This document shows positions 1-8,551 of a DNA stretch of 64,000 nucleotides, piece after piece. The notes under the pieces were generated by a model. The model made no database searches, had not been told where the DNA came from, and saw only the letters and a list, made by a program, of their open reading frames with translations. The first letter of the stretch is position 1. Each line of letters begins with the position of its first letter. A program made the position numbers and the translations under genes. Source of the stretch: Phocaeicola massiliensis B84634 = Timone 84634 = DSM 17679 = JCM 13223 (GTDB lineage Bacteria > Bacteroidota > Bacteroidia > Bacteroidales > Bacteroidaceae); NCBI RefSeq assembly GCF_000382445.1, contig NZ_KB905474.1, positions 248,001 through 312,000 on the forward strand. Direction: 5' to 3'.

Positions 1-601
1 CCTTGTTCTCGATGATGGTGAATCCCTCGATGGTGAACCCGTTGGGGTTGTCGTCCGAACGAGACGAGTTCAAGAGGCGACAAGTGGTCACGAGGCTGCG
101 CTCTGTGACGTTGCTCTGCCGGATGATCTTCTGCGTGGCGTAGGTCACGGCACGGTAGGGATAGCCGTTGAAGTCGCACACCACACTGTCCACTTTCAGC
201 ACTTGGTTGATGTTACCGGCGATGATGCGGTTGTAGTACCCTTTCTCGGCGAAGTCCGAATAGTAGTTGTACACGCTCTTGTCCGCCAGCAGCAACGCAC
301 GCTTCACGTTGTGTTCTATCGCGCTCTTTTCGGGCGAGAGCGTGAAAAACAGCTCGTGGAAGCGGCGCACATGCTCCCTCGCTTCCGCCGGACGGTTCTG
401 CGAGAGGTCCTGCGAGAGTGCCAGCATCAGCGACTTGCCGTTATCCAGCACATAGATCTTTTCACGCTGCCGCTCCGCGAAGCGGTAGGAACTCCACACG
501 CTCCATACCGTTATCACGGCGCACAGCGAGAGGAAGACGATACCGAACAGGCGTATCTGCCTGAACGATGATTCGATGTTTTTGAGTGACTTGAATTCCA
601 T
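1..601 (-). CDS. traK: Conjugative transposon protein TraK (C-terminus beyond window)
   Basis: The frame starts at the ATG complementary to 599-601 (MEFKSLKNIESSFRQIRLFG) and stays open to the window edge, so about 200 residues are visible and the stop is missing. A single hydrophobic segment lies at residues 19-36, followed by a soluble, probably periplasmic domain with the TraK-type stretch EKIYVLDNGKS. TraK is a VirB8-like inner-membrane scaffold of the Bacteroidales conjugation apparatus. It is the last visible gene of the minus-strand tra operon, 31 nt after traJ. A second TraK of similar layout is at 36976-37590. Confidence 0.9.
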   Translation of the reverse strand, partial: MEFKSLKNIESSFRQIRLFGIVFLSLCAVITVWSVWSSYRFAERQREKIYVLDNGKSLMLALSQDLSQNRPAEAREHVRRFHELFFTLSPEKSAIEHNVKRALLLADKSVYNYYSDFAEKGYYNRIIAGNINQVLKVDSVVCDFNGYPYRAVTYATQKIIRQSNVTERSLVTTCRLLNSSRSDDNPNGFTIEGFTIIENK

Positions 602-632
602 TTTACTTTTTCCGTTTATAATTGCACATTGA

Positions 633-1637
633 TTATTTCAGCAGTTTCCCGGCACGTCCGACCATGTTGCCTGCGGTAGCACCCGCCACGCTGCCCGCCA
701 TGCTTCCGGCGCGTCCCGCCATCTGGTTCACGTTGCGCCCGTAGCCGCCCATGCCCCCGGCTTGAATGATCCAGCCCGCCACCGTCGGAATGGTGAAGTA
801 GCCGATGATGCCGATTATCATGAACACGATATACACCCCGTCGCTGGAATCCAGCGAGAAGTTGGGGTCGGTCTGCATGCGCTCGATGTCGCTCTGGAGC
901 ATCAACACCTGAATCTTGGCGAGTATGGTGCTGAATATGTCCGACACGGGCAGCCACAGATAGACCTGAATGTAGCGGCATATCCACTGCGTGAGCGTGC
1001 TTTGGAAGCCGTCCCACACCGATATGGCGAAGGCTATCGGACCGAGTATCGCCAGCACCACGAGGAAGAACGTGCGGATGGTGTCTATCACGAGGGCGGC
1101 GGCTTGGAACATCAGTTCCAGTATCTCGCGGAAGAAGTCGCGGATGCCCTTCTTCATCTTGTACATCCCCCGGTCGATATACATCCCCGCCATCGTCACC
1201 ATGTCGGAGGGCGACCAGCCCAATTCCTCCAGTTGCTTGTCAAACTCCTCGTTGGACACGAGGTAGGCGGTTTCGGGATTGCGCACCATCGCCTCGTATT
1301 CCAGCCTGTCCTTCTGCTCACGGTACTTGTTCATGTCCAAAGTCTGCGTTTCGAGCAGTTTCGCCGTACCCTGCACGACGGGCGAGAGGACGCTGTTTAT
1401 CGTGCCAAGCACCACCGTAGGGAAGAACATGATGCACAGACCGACGGCAAAGGGACGGAGCATCGGGAAGACGTCTATCGGTTCGGCTCTCGCCAGCGAC
1501 TGCCATACCCGGTAGGCGACATAGAAGAGCGCGCCCAGCCCGGCGATGCCTTTCGCCACGCCCGCCATGTCGGCGCACAGCGGCATCATCTGCTCGTAGA
1601 GCGAGCGGAGAATCTGGTGAAGGTTGTCGAACTCCAT
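633..1637 (-). CDS. traJ: Conjugative transposon protein TraJ
   Basis: A 334-residue polytopic membrane protein starting MEFDNLHQILRSLYEQ. It has several hydrophobic segments (about residues 25-45, 65-85, 185-215 and 270-295) and a Gly/Ala-rich tail (GRAGSMAGSVAGATAGNMVG). This matches TraJ, the VirB6-like inner-membrane channel component of Bacteroidales mating systems. It lies 3 nt after traI and 31 nt before traK in the same operon. The match is by family pattern and gene order. Confidence 0.92.
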   Translation of the reverse strand: MEFDNLHQILRSLYEQMMPLCADMAGVAKGIAGLGALFYVAYRVWQSLARAEPIDVFPMLRPFAVGLCIMFFPTVVLGTINSVLSPVVQGTAKLLETQTLDMNKYREQKDRLEYEAMVRNPETAYLVSNEEFDKQLEELGWSPSDMVTMAGMYIDRGMYKMKKGIRDFFREILELMFQAAALVIDTIRTFFLVVLAILGPIAFAISVWDGFQSTLTQWICRYIQVYLWLPVSDIFSTILAKIQVLMLQSDIERMQTDPNFSLDSSDGVYIVFMIIGIIGYFTIPTVAGWIIQAGGMGGYGRNVNQMAGRAGSMAGSVAGATAGNMVGRAGKLLK

Positions 1638-1640
1638 AGG

Positions 1641-2056
1641 CTACCAGTATCTTTCGTTCATACTGCCGTACAGCCCCATGATGCGGTCAAGGTCGTTTTT
1701 CTTCTTCGCACGCAGGTAGCTCACGCTGATGTTCTTGTTGGTGTAGTAGCTCACGAGGTTGCGGTAACGTTTCATCTTGGAGTGGCAGCGTTCCACCACG
1801 TCCATGCGCTCCTTGTCCGTCATGGAGAGCGTGGTGATGTTCACCACGTTCTTCAGCTCCGTCAGCACGTCGTTGGATTCCTCCAGCAGCTTCGTGTACC
1901 CGAAGGCGATGGCTCCGAGTTCCTCCACCGTGAAGTTGTCGTCGCGCAGCATCTTCTGGAAGCTGGTCACGTAGATGTCCGTGATGTCGCCCACCATCAG
2001 GATGGTCTGCTGCACCTTGCGGGCGTCCTTGACCAGATTGTTCACCGATTTGAGGG
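1641..2056 (-). CDS. traI: TraI, 3' exon (gene interrupted by group II intron)
   Basis: This is the downstream exon of traI. Coding resumes at 2056 with CC, which completes an Ala codon begun by the G at 4540, then reads LKSVNNLVKDARKVQQTILM and runs to the stop at 1641. It is rich in charged helices and ends MNERYW. TraI-family proteins are helical, secreted or membrane-associated parts of the mating apparatus. The open frame does extend upstream to about 2216, but those residues (MPYVVSVTKNSVTMNRL...) are intron-derived and not TraI. Joined to 4540-4753 the product is 209 residues. Confidence 0.9.
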
Positions 2057-2117
2057 GTAGGCTAAGCATCCAACGCCCTGCCGTATTACTACGGTGGGTT
2101 TTCGGAAGCTCGCCCCC

Positions 2118-2153
2118 AAACCGGACGTACACGTCTCCGCGTATCCGGCTTTC
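2118..2153 (-). ncRNA. Group II intron domain V (catalytic hairpin)
   Basis: On the minus strand this reads AAAGCCGGATACGC, a GAGA-type tetraloop region, then GTGTACGTCCGGTTT. It folds as a two-part hairpin with the catalytic AGC triad at its base and a GNRA-like loop, the hallmark of group II domain V. It lies about 60 nt before the intron 3' end, leaving room for domain VI with its branch-point A. The call rests on pattern and position; no folding program was run. Confidence 0.8.
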
Positions 2154-2169
2154 TACTAATAATATCAAT

Positions 2170-4005
2170 CTATTCATTGTTACTGAGTTTTTTGTAACAC
2201 TTACCACATATGGCAATAGTCTTTCGTTTGCGAGCCATCATTTGTTTTTCGCAGGTAGTTTTCCCTTGAAGATTTTTTAATTTTCTCACATGGTGCATCA
2301 CTAACTTATCGACTACTCCACATAATTCACATTTTTCCGCTTTCAGCCTATCTATAAGACTTGTGTTTGTAGGATGATATGTGAATTTGGGCAAGTTGTC
2401 TAAATCCTTAATGTTCATTGGATTTTTCTTTTTGAACCCACCATGATAAAAGGTCAAGTCTTTGGCAGTACCGTTCTTTAAATAGTATCTAACTGAAAAA
2501 AGTCCATTCTTGGTGTACTTTTTTCGGATTTGCGACATCGTTGTCCGATATTTCTGCGCAAATGTTTTGTACATACTATATTTCATGATATACCCAAGTT
2601 TTGACAGACTACTACAATTATTAGCCAAACAATAGTAATTGTAAATGCCCTTTATTTCCTTGTTGTACCTGTCAAGTATCTCAAAGTCATTGTTGTTTGA
2701 AAGTTTGGGACGGGATTTTGCTTTCCAATACTCCTTGCCGTTGTGTATCTTTATTTCTAAAACACGATATTCGAGCAACTTTTTCTTAAACGTATCCTTT
2801 CCAAGTGCCAATTGTATCCTCTTATTGAAGACACGTCTTAGTACTCCGTATTTGCTTCTTTTGGTGTCATTGGATTTCCTTACAAAAATCTCATATCCGA
2901 GAAATTTTGCAGCGTTTTCAGCATGGGTGATAAGTGTTTTCTCATCGGACAGTGTAAGAGCCAACTTTTCATAGAGGAAGTTCTTTATGTCCTCTTTGAT
3001 GATGATAGCATCTTGTTTACTGCCAATGATTCCAATTAGAAAATCATCCGCATATCTCACGTATTTGAGTTTTCTGTAGTTCATATCCATTTCGTCACCA
3101 TCAGAATACTGCAAACCTTCTTTTTGATAAGCCTTATATTGTCTTATCAATTCTGACCTTTCATTTTTGTCTTTTACCACTTTCAACTTTTTCAGAATAC
3201 GGTGTCGTTTGCCTTCAAGTGATACTGCCTGTTTGGTTCTTTTCCGTTCTTTCCCCTTATCAAATTTTTCAGTGTATTCCTTCATGAATTTATCCAACTT
3301 ATCAAGGTATATGTTTGCCAAGATAGGGCTGACAATTCCGCCTTGCGGTGTTCCGCTGTAGGAGTTATGAAAGTTCCAGTCTTCGATATATCCTGCATTC
3401 AGAAATTTTCTAATCAAGCGAATAAATCTTTCGTCAGCGATACGTTCTTTCAGAATACCTATCAGTATCTCATGATTGATATTGTCGAAAAATCCCTTAA
3501 TATCACCTTCTACGAACCATTTCACGCCCGAAAATGTCTTCTGAATATCAGACAAGGCAGTGTGGCAGCTTCTTAGGGGTCGGAAGCCATGCGACGTTTT
3601 TTCAAACTGTCTTTCATAGATGGCTTCCAATATCATTCTGACCACTTCCTGCAATAATTTATCGTTAAAAGCTGGTACACCTAATGGACGCATTTTCCCA
3701 TTTTTCTTTGGGATATACACCCGTTTTGAGGGTTGGGGCTGATAACTCTCATCTTTCAACGATGTTATCAGTTGTTCAATTCGGTTCAGGCTCATTTGGT
3801 CAATGGTTTTCCCATCTGCACCTGCTGTCATATTGCCCGGTTTCGCATATATGCGTTGGTAGGCAACGTAATACATTTCCTCATTGAAAAAGATACGGTA
3901 CAAGCGTTCGAACTTGTAATTCAAATTTTCACTGTGTTCCGTTAGACTGTTTAATACATACTCTGGACTTCTCATAATGTCTCTCACATTTTCCGTTATT
4001 TGCAT
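2170..4005 (-). CDS. ltrA: Group II intron reverse transcriptase/maturase with HNH endonuclease
   Basis: A 611-residue intron-encoded protein. RT blocks are visible: KRVYIPKKNGKMRPLGVPAF, TSHGFRPLRSCHTAL, GTPQGGIVSPILANIYLDKL, and the catalytic VRYADDFLIG near residue 318. A maturase/thumb region follows. The C-terminal HNH zinc motif has CELCG, then HH, then CGKC at about residues 553-605. The protein should promote splicing of its host intron and retrohoming. The start MQITENVRDIMRSPEYVL fits this family. The ORF sits wholly inside the intron, between the 5' ribozyme domains and domain V. Confidence 0.95.
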   Translation of the reverse strand: MQITENVRDIMRSPEYVLNSLTEHSENLNYKFERLYRIFFNEEMYYVAYQRIYAKPGNMTAGADGKTIDQMSLNRIEQLITSLKDESYQPQPSKRVYIPKKNGKMRPLGVPAFNDKLLQEVVRMILEAIYERQFEKTSHGFRPLRSCHTALSDIQKTFSGVKWFVEGDIKGFFDNINHEILIGILKERIADERFIRLIRKFLNAGYIEDWNFHNSYSGTPQGGIVSPILANIYLDKLDKFMKEYTEKFDKGKERKRTKQAVSLEGKRHRILKKLKVVKDKNERSELIRQYKAYQKEGLQYSDGDEMDMNYRKLKYVRYADDFLIGIIGSKQDAIIIKEDIKNFLYEKLALTLSDEKTLITHAENAAKFLGYEIFVRKSNDTKRSKYGVLRRVFNKRIQLALGKDTFKKKLLEYRVLEIKIHNGKEYWKAKSRPKLSNNNDFEILDRYNKEIKGIYNYYCLANNCSSLSKLGYIMKYSMYKTFAQKYRTTMSQIRKKYTKNGLFSVRYYLKNGTAKDLTFYHGGFKKKNPMNIKDLDNLPKFTYHPTNTSLIDRLKAEKCELCGVVDKLVMHHVRKLKNLQGKTTCEKQMMARKRKTIAICGKCYKKLSNNE

Positions 4006-4539
4006 TAAAATTATTAGCTGCTTCCCTTCGCCATGTACAGGGCTTTCCCCTGCTCAGACTACTACGGAAGCTCCGTTGCCTTGTCGGATTTTCATAGGTC
4101 TGTACCTAATAGCCTTGCGGCGTTCCGATTTAGGCAATCCCCGTTTACGATATAATAACATGGCTATGATAGATTATCGGATATGACTTCCGCCCGTTAC
4201 CGCTTACTGCGGTTGTGCCGTAATTTGTTCCTGCCTCTACTACACGACGCTCGCAACAGAGGTATTACGGTATAGCGAGTTAAGTTATCTTTCACTATAA
4301 AACATACTGGGTTCACTTGGACTATCATTCAATCAGTTTGGATTTTATCCTCGTATCTATCTGTTTCATCTCACCATTCAGTTGCAATTTGATAACTAAT
4401 TGACTTATGGCTTTCCAGCGTGCTATACTCCCTGCCGTCCTTTCGTGGGCAGATAAGCTGGTGATGATAGGTAAATATTGGAACACTTACCTAATAGCTT
4501 GCCAATGCTATATTTATTATATCGCCTATACGGGCGCAC

Positions 4540-4753
4540 CGTCGTAATACTTCTTGCCCTGCTCGTATATTTTCACCGTTTCCTGAAAGTTGTTCACCAT
4601 GTTCGTGGCGGTCTTCGAGGTGTGGATGATGTTCTTCGAGGCGTTGATGATGCCTTGCGCCAGATTGCCCGGATCGCTCACGACCCATTGGGCGGAAGCC
4701 CTGCCCGCGAAAAGCAGGCACAGGCAGATGACGAATGTTATTCTTGTTCTCAT
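4540..4753 (-). CDS. traI: TraI, 5' exon
   Basis: Starts at 4753 (MRTRITFVICLCLLFAGRAS) with a clear Sec signal peptide cleaved near AQ-WVVSDPG. It continues with NLAQGIINASKNIIHTSKT and KIYEQGKKYYD, then enters the intron after the G at 4540. Read without splicing, the frame would add GAPV and stop at about 4526, giving a 75-residue truncated product. Functional TraI, and so probably transfer, should depend on splicing of the intron. It lies 23 nt after the DUF3876 gene. Confidence 0.9.
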
Positions 4754-4776
4754 GTTTCTTTGGATTTTAGCGGTTC

Positions 4777-5157
4777 TTATTTTTCTGCCGGAGTTTCCGG
4801 CTGCGGCTTCACACGCACGTAGTCCCCGTTGGGTGAGAAGGTCAGCACGTCGGTGGCTTCGTTATACGCCACGTCGATGCGGAAGCCGGTGTTCATGAAC
4901 AGGTTGCCGTTCTCCTCCTGCAAGAGATAGGTTTCCGGTTTCAGCCTGCGGCGGATGCCGCTCCGTTTGAATACCGTCACCTTGTAGGCTTCGCCCTCCT
5001 TGTAGATAAGCACGTCGGGCTTGCCCTCCACGCTTTCCCATTTCCCGCACAGCAAGTCGCGGCGGTTCTCCGCCACGTCGCAGGATTGCAGCACCATGAC
5101 CGCCAGTCCGATTAAACACTTGCTGACTTGCAGCATTTTAATTTTTGATATGCTCAT
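4777..5157 (-). CDS. DUF3876 lipoprotein of the tra operon
   Basis: The start at 5157 (MSISKIKMLQVSKCLIGLAV) was chosen because it gives a lipoprotein signal ending in LQSC. The open frame upstream to 5376 overlaps traG and is not needed. The mature 100-residue domain includes GKWESVEGKPDVLIYKEG and NTGFRIDVAYNEATDVLTF, typical of the DUF3876 proteins found between TraG and TraI in Bacteroidales conjugative elements. A role as an outer-membrane-anchored accessory of the mating channel is inferred from position. It is 29 nt after traG and 23 nt before traI. Confidence 0.8.
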   Translation of the reverse strand: MSISKIKMLQVSKCLIGLAVMVLQSCDVAENRRDLLCGKWESVEGKPDVLIYKEGEAYKVTVFKRSGIRRRLKPETYLLQEENGNLFMNTGFRIDVAYNEATDVLTFSPNGDYVRVKPQPETPAEK

Positions 5158-5186
5158 ACGCTTTTCTTTTTTTGTTGATGATTGGT

Positions 5187-7697
5187 TTATTGATTGTTCT
5201 TGTTTCTCCGCCTTTCGGCAAGCTGCCGGATGGCGGCTTCGATGTCGCCGCCCAATTGCTCCGCCAGACGGTACACCTCCACCTTTTCCGTTTCCTCGGT
5301 GGTGTACGCCAGATATTCCTCCGCGCTCACCTCGGTGGCATAGACCGCCGACTGCGTGCCGCCCAAGCCTATCCACACCTCCTTGTAGAGCCGTGAGGGG
5401 TTGTTCGCCATGTTGATGGAGAGTATCTGCGACTTCTCCTTCTCCGTCAGTCCGAGCAACGCCTGAATCTGGTCGAACTTGTTCATGTACTTGCGCTGGT
5501 CGAGCAGGATTTTACAGTCCGAGTTGTTGATGATGCTCTCCTTGACAACGGGTGAGGAAATGATGTCGTCCACCTCCTGCGTCACCACGATTGCCTCACC
5601 GAAATACTTGCGCACCGTCTTGTACATATAGCGCAGGTAGTCAGCCATATTTGCCGAAGAGAGAGCCTTCCAAGCCTCTTCCACGATAAGCTGCTTTCTC
5701 ACACCTTTCAGACGCCGCATCTTGTTGATGAAGGCTTCCATGATGATGATGGTCACTACCGGGAACAGTTCGCGGTTGTCCTTGATGGAATCAATCTCGA
5801 AGACGATGAACCGTTTGCCCAGCAGGTCGATGTTCTCCGCCGAGTTGAGCAGGAAGTCGTAGCGTCCGCCCCGGTAATACTGCCGCATGGTGGTGAGCAT
5901 GTTGTCGATGTTGAAGTCCTCCTTCTCCACCTTGATGTCACGCTCCGCCAGTTCCCTGCGGTAGTCGTCGCGCATGTACTCGTAGAAAGTGTTGAACGAC
6001 GGCACGATGCTCCGGTCTGCCCTGATGCGCTCGATGTAGGCACTCACGGCACTGCCCAATTCCCCGCTTTCGGTTTTCGTCACCTTGTCGTCCTCCGACT
6101 TCCAGAGCGTCAGCAGCAGCGTCTTGATGCTGTCCTTCTTCTCCACGTCAAACACGTAGTCGTCGGTGTAGAACGGGTTGAAGCTGATGGGCTTCTCCTC
6201 CGTGTAGGTGAAATACACGCCGTCCGTGCCGCCCGTCTTGCGCCGTATCATCTCGCACAATCCCTGATAGGAGTTTCCCGTGTCCACCAATACCACATGC
6301 GCGCCCTGCTCGTAATATTGGCGCACCAAATGGTTCATGAAGAACGACTTGCCGCTACCCGAAGGACCTAATACGAACTTGTTCCTGTTCGTGGTGATGC
6401 CCCGCTTCATCGGCAGGTCACTGATGTCGAGGTGCAGCGGTTTTCCCGTGAGCCTGTCCACCATCTTGATGCCGAAGGGCGAGAGCGAGCTGCGGTAGTT
6501 GGTTTCCTCCGTGAAGAGGCACACCGCCTGTTCAATGAAGGTGTGGAAACTCTCTTCCGCCGGAAAGTCCGCAGCATTGCCGGGCATCGCCGCCCAATAG
6601 AGTGTCGGGCAGTCGATGGTGTTGTGGCGCGGCACGCACTCCATGCTTGCCAGCTGGCTGCCCACGTCGTTCTTTATGTGCTTCAGCTCTTCCGCGTCGT
6701 CGCTCCACACCATGACGTTGAAGTGCGCCCGCACCGAGGTCAGACCGTAGGAGTGCGCCTCGTTCAAGTATCGGTCTATCCACTCGCGGTTGATGCTGTT
6801 GCTCCGGCTGTATCGGGATAACGACTGCATATTCCTCGCGGACTTCTCGAATTTTTGAAGGTTCTCCTCGCTGTTGTCGATAATCACGTACTGGTTGTAG
6901 ATGTGGTTGCAGGAGAGCAGCAGCCCCACCGGGGATGCAAAGGAGAGGCGGCAGTCCGAGCGGTCGGTGGAGAGTTTCTCATACCGGGTGTCGGTAGCCA
7001 CCGTGCCGGGCAGGTCTTCCGCGTCGGACAGGGTGTGCAGGCACAGGCGGTTGTCGCCGATGCGCATCTCCCGTGCCGAGAGGTCTATGTCCTGCAACGT
7101 GGCATCGCCTTCGGGCATGAGCGAGAAATAACGCTCTATCAGTCCGGTTTTGCCTTCCGTCCCCACAATCTCGTCGGTGGAGAGGCGGCGCAGCCTGACA
7201 AAGCCGCTGTCGTTGATGATGCGCTCGAACTGTTCCGCAGCCTCCATGAACTTCGCGGCGGTTTCCTTGTCCAGCTCCTTCGGGATGATATGCCCCCGGC
7301 ACAGCGTGCTGAAATTGCTCTGCATCCGGTTACGCTCCTTCGTCGTCTTGGTTAGGTAGAGGTAGCACGTGTGCTTCAGGTACGGTCGCTCGTTGAAGTG
7401 ACGCTCGAAGCTCCGTGAGAGGAAACTCATGTCCTCCTTTTGCAACTCCGGTCTGTACTTCTCCTTGATGAACCAGTCCTGCTTGTGGACAACGGAGAAG
7501 TCCGGCAGCACCTTGATCGCCTTGCACCAGCAGCCGTGTATCGCCTCGTACTCCGCGCCCGTCACGGTGTAAAGCTCCGGCAGCTCCACCTCGAAAGCCA
7601 CCGTGATGTCGGCGTCTTTGGAGATGATGCAGCCTTGCTCCACCGCTAATAGCGGGAACTTGTTTTCCAGTGTTGTCATTTTGGATGTATTCCTCAT
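5187..7697 (-). CDS. traG: TraG conjugation ATPase (VirB4 family)
   Basis: The VirB4-type ATPase that powers the mating channel. Walker A GPSGSGKSFFMNHL is near residue 447 and Walker B KQLIVEEAWKALSSANMA near 670. The start at 7697 (MRNTSKMTTLENKFPLLAVE) overlaps the traF stop in an ATGA arrangement, suggesting translational coupling. A longer open frame reaches back to 7883 but only covers traF. From 7697 the product is 836 residues, normal for Bacteroidales TraG. The C-terminus ends in a charged tail (RQLAERRRNKNNQ). Confidence 0.95.
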   Translation of the reverse strand: MRNTSKMTTLENKFPLLAVEQGCIISKDADITVAFEVELPELYTVTGAEYEAIHGCWCKAIKVLPDFSVVHKQDWFIKEKYRPELQKEDMSFLSRSFERHFNERPYLKHTCYLYLTKTTKERNRMQSNFSTLCRGHIIPKELDKETAAKFMEAAEQFERIINDSGFVRLRRLSTDEIVGTEGKTGLIERYFSLMPEGDATLQDIDLSAREMRIGDNRLCLHTLSDAEDLPGTVATDTRYEKLSTDRSDCRLSFASPVGLLLSCNHIYNQYVIIDNSEENLQKFEKSARNMQSLSRYSRSNSINREWIDRYLNEAHSYGLTSVRAHFNVMVWSDDAEELKHIKNDVGSQLASMECVPRHNTIDCPTLYWAAMPGNAADFPAEESFHTFIEQAVCLFTEETNYRSSLSPFGIKMVDRLTGKPLHLDISDLPMKRGITTNRNKFVLGPSGSGKSFFMNHLVRQYYEQGAHVVLVDTGNSYQGLCEMIRRKTGGTDGVYFTYTEEKPISFNPFYTDDYVFDVEKKDSIKTLLLTLWKSEDDKVTKTESGELGSAVSAYIERIRADRSIVPSFNTFYEYMRDDYRRELAERDIKVEKEDFNIDNMLTTMRQYYRGGRYDFLLNSAENIDLLGKRFIVFEIDSIKDNRELFPVVTIIIMEAFINKMRRLKGVRKQLIVEEAWKALSSANMADYLRYMYKTVRKYFGEAIVVTQEVDDIISSPVVKESIINNSDCKILLDQRKYMNKFDQIQALLGLTEKEKSQILSINMANNPSRLYKEVWIGLGGTQSAVYATEVSAEEYLAYTTEETEKVEVYRLAEQLGGDIEAAIRQLAERRRNKNNQ

Positions 7698-8026
7698 GTC
7701 GTTTCTTCCTTTCGTTTCCGTTTGAATAATCGGGTGATCCGCCGCCGGTTGATAAGGTATCGGGGATGGCTCCTTGTTGCCCCTAATTTCATCAGTCCGT
7801 GTTCGCCGTACCGGGCGTTCAGTGCGAAGGTCTGCCACACGAGGACGGAAGACGATGCCACGCCGAAGCCGATACATACCCACTGGTCGATGCCGACCAT
7901 GTAGAGGATGACGAACAGGACGAAGAGAGCCAGCAGACCTCCGCAGAAGATGAAGAGGTACTGAGCCTTCAAGCCCTTGAATTCTACCGGACGGCCGATA
8001 CCCTTGTTTATCGGGTATTCAGCCAT
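7694..8026 (-). CDS. traF: TraF (DUF4133) membrane protein
   Basis: A 110-residue protein starting at 8026 (MAEYPINKGIGRPVEFKGLK). Two hydrophobic segments (LFIFCGGLLALFVLFVILYM and VCIGFGVASSSVLVWQ) are followed by a basic tail RRRITRLFKRKRKEE. This is the DUF4133/TraF family, a VirB3-like partner of TraG. The stop overlaps the traG start by 4 nt. The in-frame codons upstream of 8026 were rejected because the family begins with this short polar segment. A paralogue is at 28207-28503. Confidence 0.93.
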   Translation of the reverse strand: MAEYPINKGIGRPVEFKGLKAQYLFIFCGGLLALFVLFVILYMVGIDQWVCIGFGVASSSVLVWQTFALNARYGEHGLMKLGATRSHPRYLINRRRITRLFKRKRKEETT

Positions 8027-8037
8027 ACATTGGTTTA

Positions 8038-8349
8038 TTAAAGGAAGAATGAGCGCAGGATGGTGGCGGCGACAATCAGGAAGATGCACGCTCCGAACCA
8101 GCTTGCCGCTGTTTTGGAGGTATCGGGATCGCCGGACGAGAATTTCCCGTACACTTTCACGCCCCCGATAAGCCCGACTACCGCGCCGATGGCGTAGATG
8201 AGTTTCGTGCCGGGGTCGAAGTACGAACTCACCATAGAGGTGGCTTCGTTGATGCCCGCGATGCCGTTCCCCTGCGCGAAGGCGGAGGCGGTTACGGCAA
8301 CCAGAAGTGCCGCTGAGAGGATAAGTTTCTGTCTGTTGTTCTTGTTCAT
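8038..8349 (-). CDS. traE: TraE (DUF4134) pilin-like membrane protein
   Basis: A 103-residue protein with a signal peptide (MNKNNRQKLILSAALLVAVT to AFA-QGN) and two transmembrane helices separated by a short loop (GGVKVYGKFSSGDPDTSKTA). This is the VirB2-like layout of DUF4134/TraE. It lies 11 nt before traF. Upstream, a 202-nt non-coding leader (8350-8551) separates it from the traD-like gene. That leader carries small hairpins such as GTCCG/CGGAC around 8463-8485 and could set pilin expression apart from the early genes. Confidence 0.93.
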   Translation of the reverse strand: MNKNNRQKLILSAALLVAVTASAFAQGNGIAGINEATSMVSSYFDPGTKLIYAIGAVVGLIGGVKVYGKFSSGDPDTSKTAASWFGACIFLIVAATILRSFFL

Positions 8350-8551
8350 AAACTGTTCTTGTTTTGTGCCGTCAAAAGGGTGGATGGTCCTTTGTCGGGC
8401 GGTTGATACTCGGTTACTTTTCTTTGGTTTAGTGGGTTGCCCGTTTGTTTCTACGGACTTGGGTGTGTCCGTTGCGGACCGGCTGTACCTTGTACCGCCG
8501 TGCGCGTGGGTGATGCCGTCTTACGTTTTCATTTTCATTCTTTTTTAGTCG

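Larger units (their letters stand above)
2057..4539 (-). mobile_element. Group II intron inserted in traI
   Basis: On the minus strand the intron begins GTGCGCCCG at 4539, matching the group II 5' consensus GTGYG. It ends ...AGCCTAC at 2057, matching the AY 3' end. Removing 2057-4539 (2483 nt) joins GACG to CCCTCAAA and restores an uninterrupted TraI reading frame (...KKYYD-A-LKSVNN). A domain V-like hairpin sits near the 3' end, and the internal ORF is a reverse transcriptase with maturase and HNH parts. The intron is clearly more AT-rich than the flanking tra genes, as expected for a recent arrival. The stretch 4006-4539 upstream of the ORF should hold domain I and further ribozyme domains. 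Confidence 0.95.

Noticed and set aside
762-2060. 432-residue plus-strand open frame opposite traJ and traI
   Set aside because: It is His/Val/Arg-rich, typical of the antisense shadow of GC-rich genes, and both complementary genes are well supported.
1641-2216. Continuous 191-residue frame as a complete TraI
   Set aside because: Its first 53 residues come from the group II intron; the true 5' exon with signal peptide is at 4540-4753.
2170-4005. Reverse transcriptase as part of a diversity-generating retroelement or retron
   Set aside because: Maturase and HNH domains, group II ends and frame-restoring boundaries show an intron; no template/variable repeat pair was seen.
4777-5376. 199-residue version of the DUF3876 protein
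   Set aside because: The first 73 residues overlap traG and are arginine/glycine-rich shadow sequence; the start at 5157 gives a lipoprotein signal.
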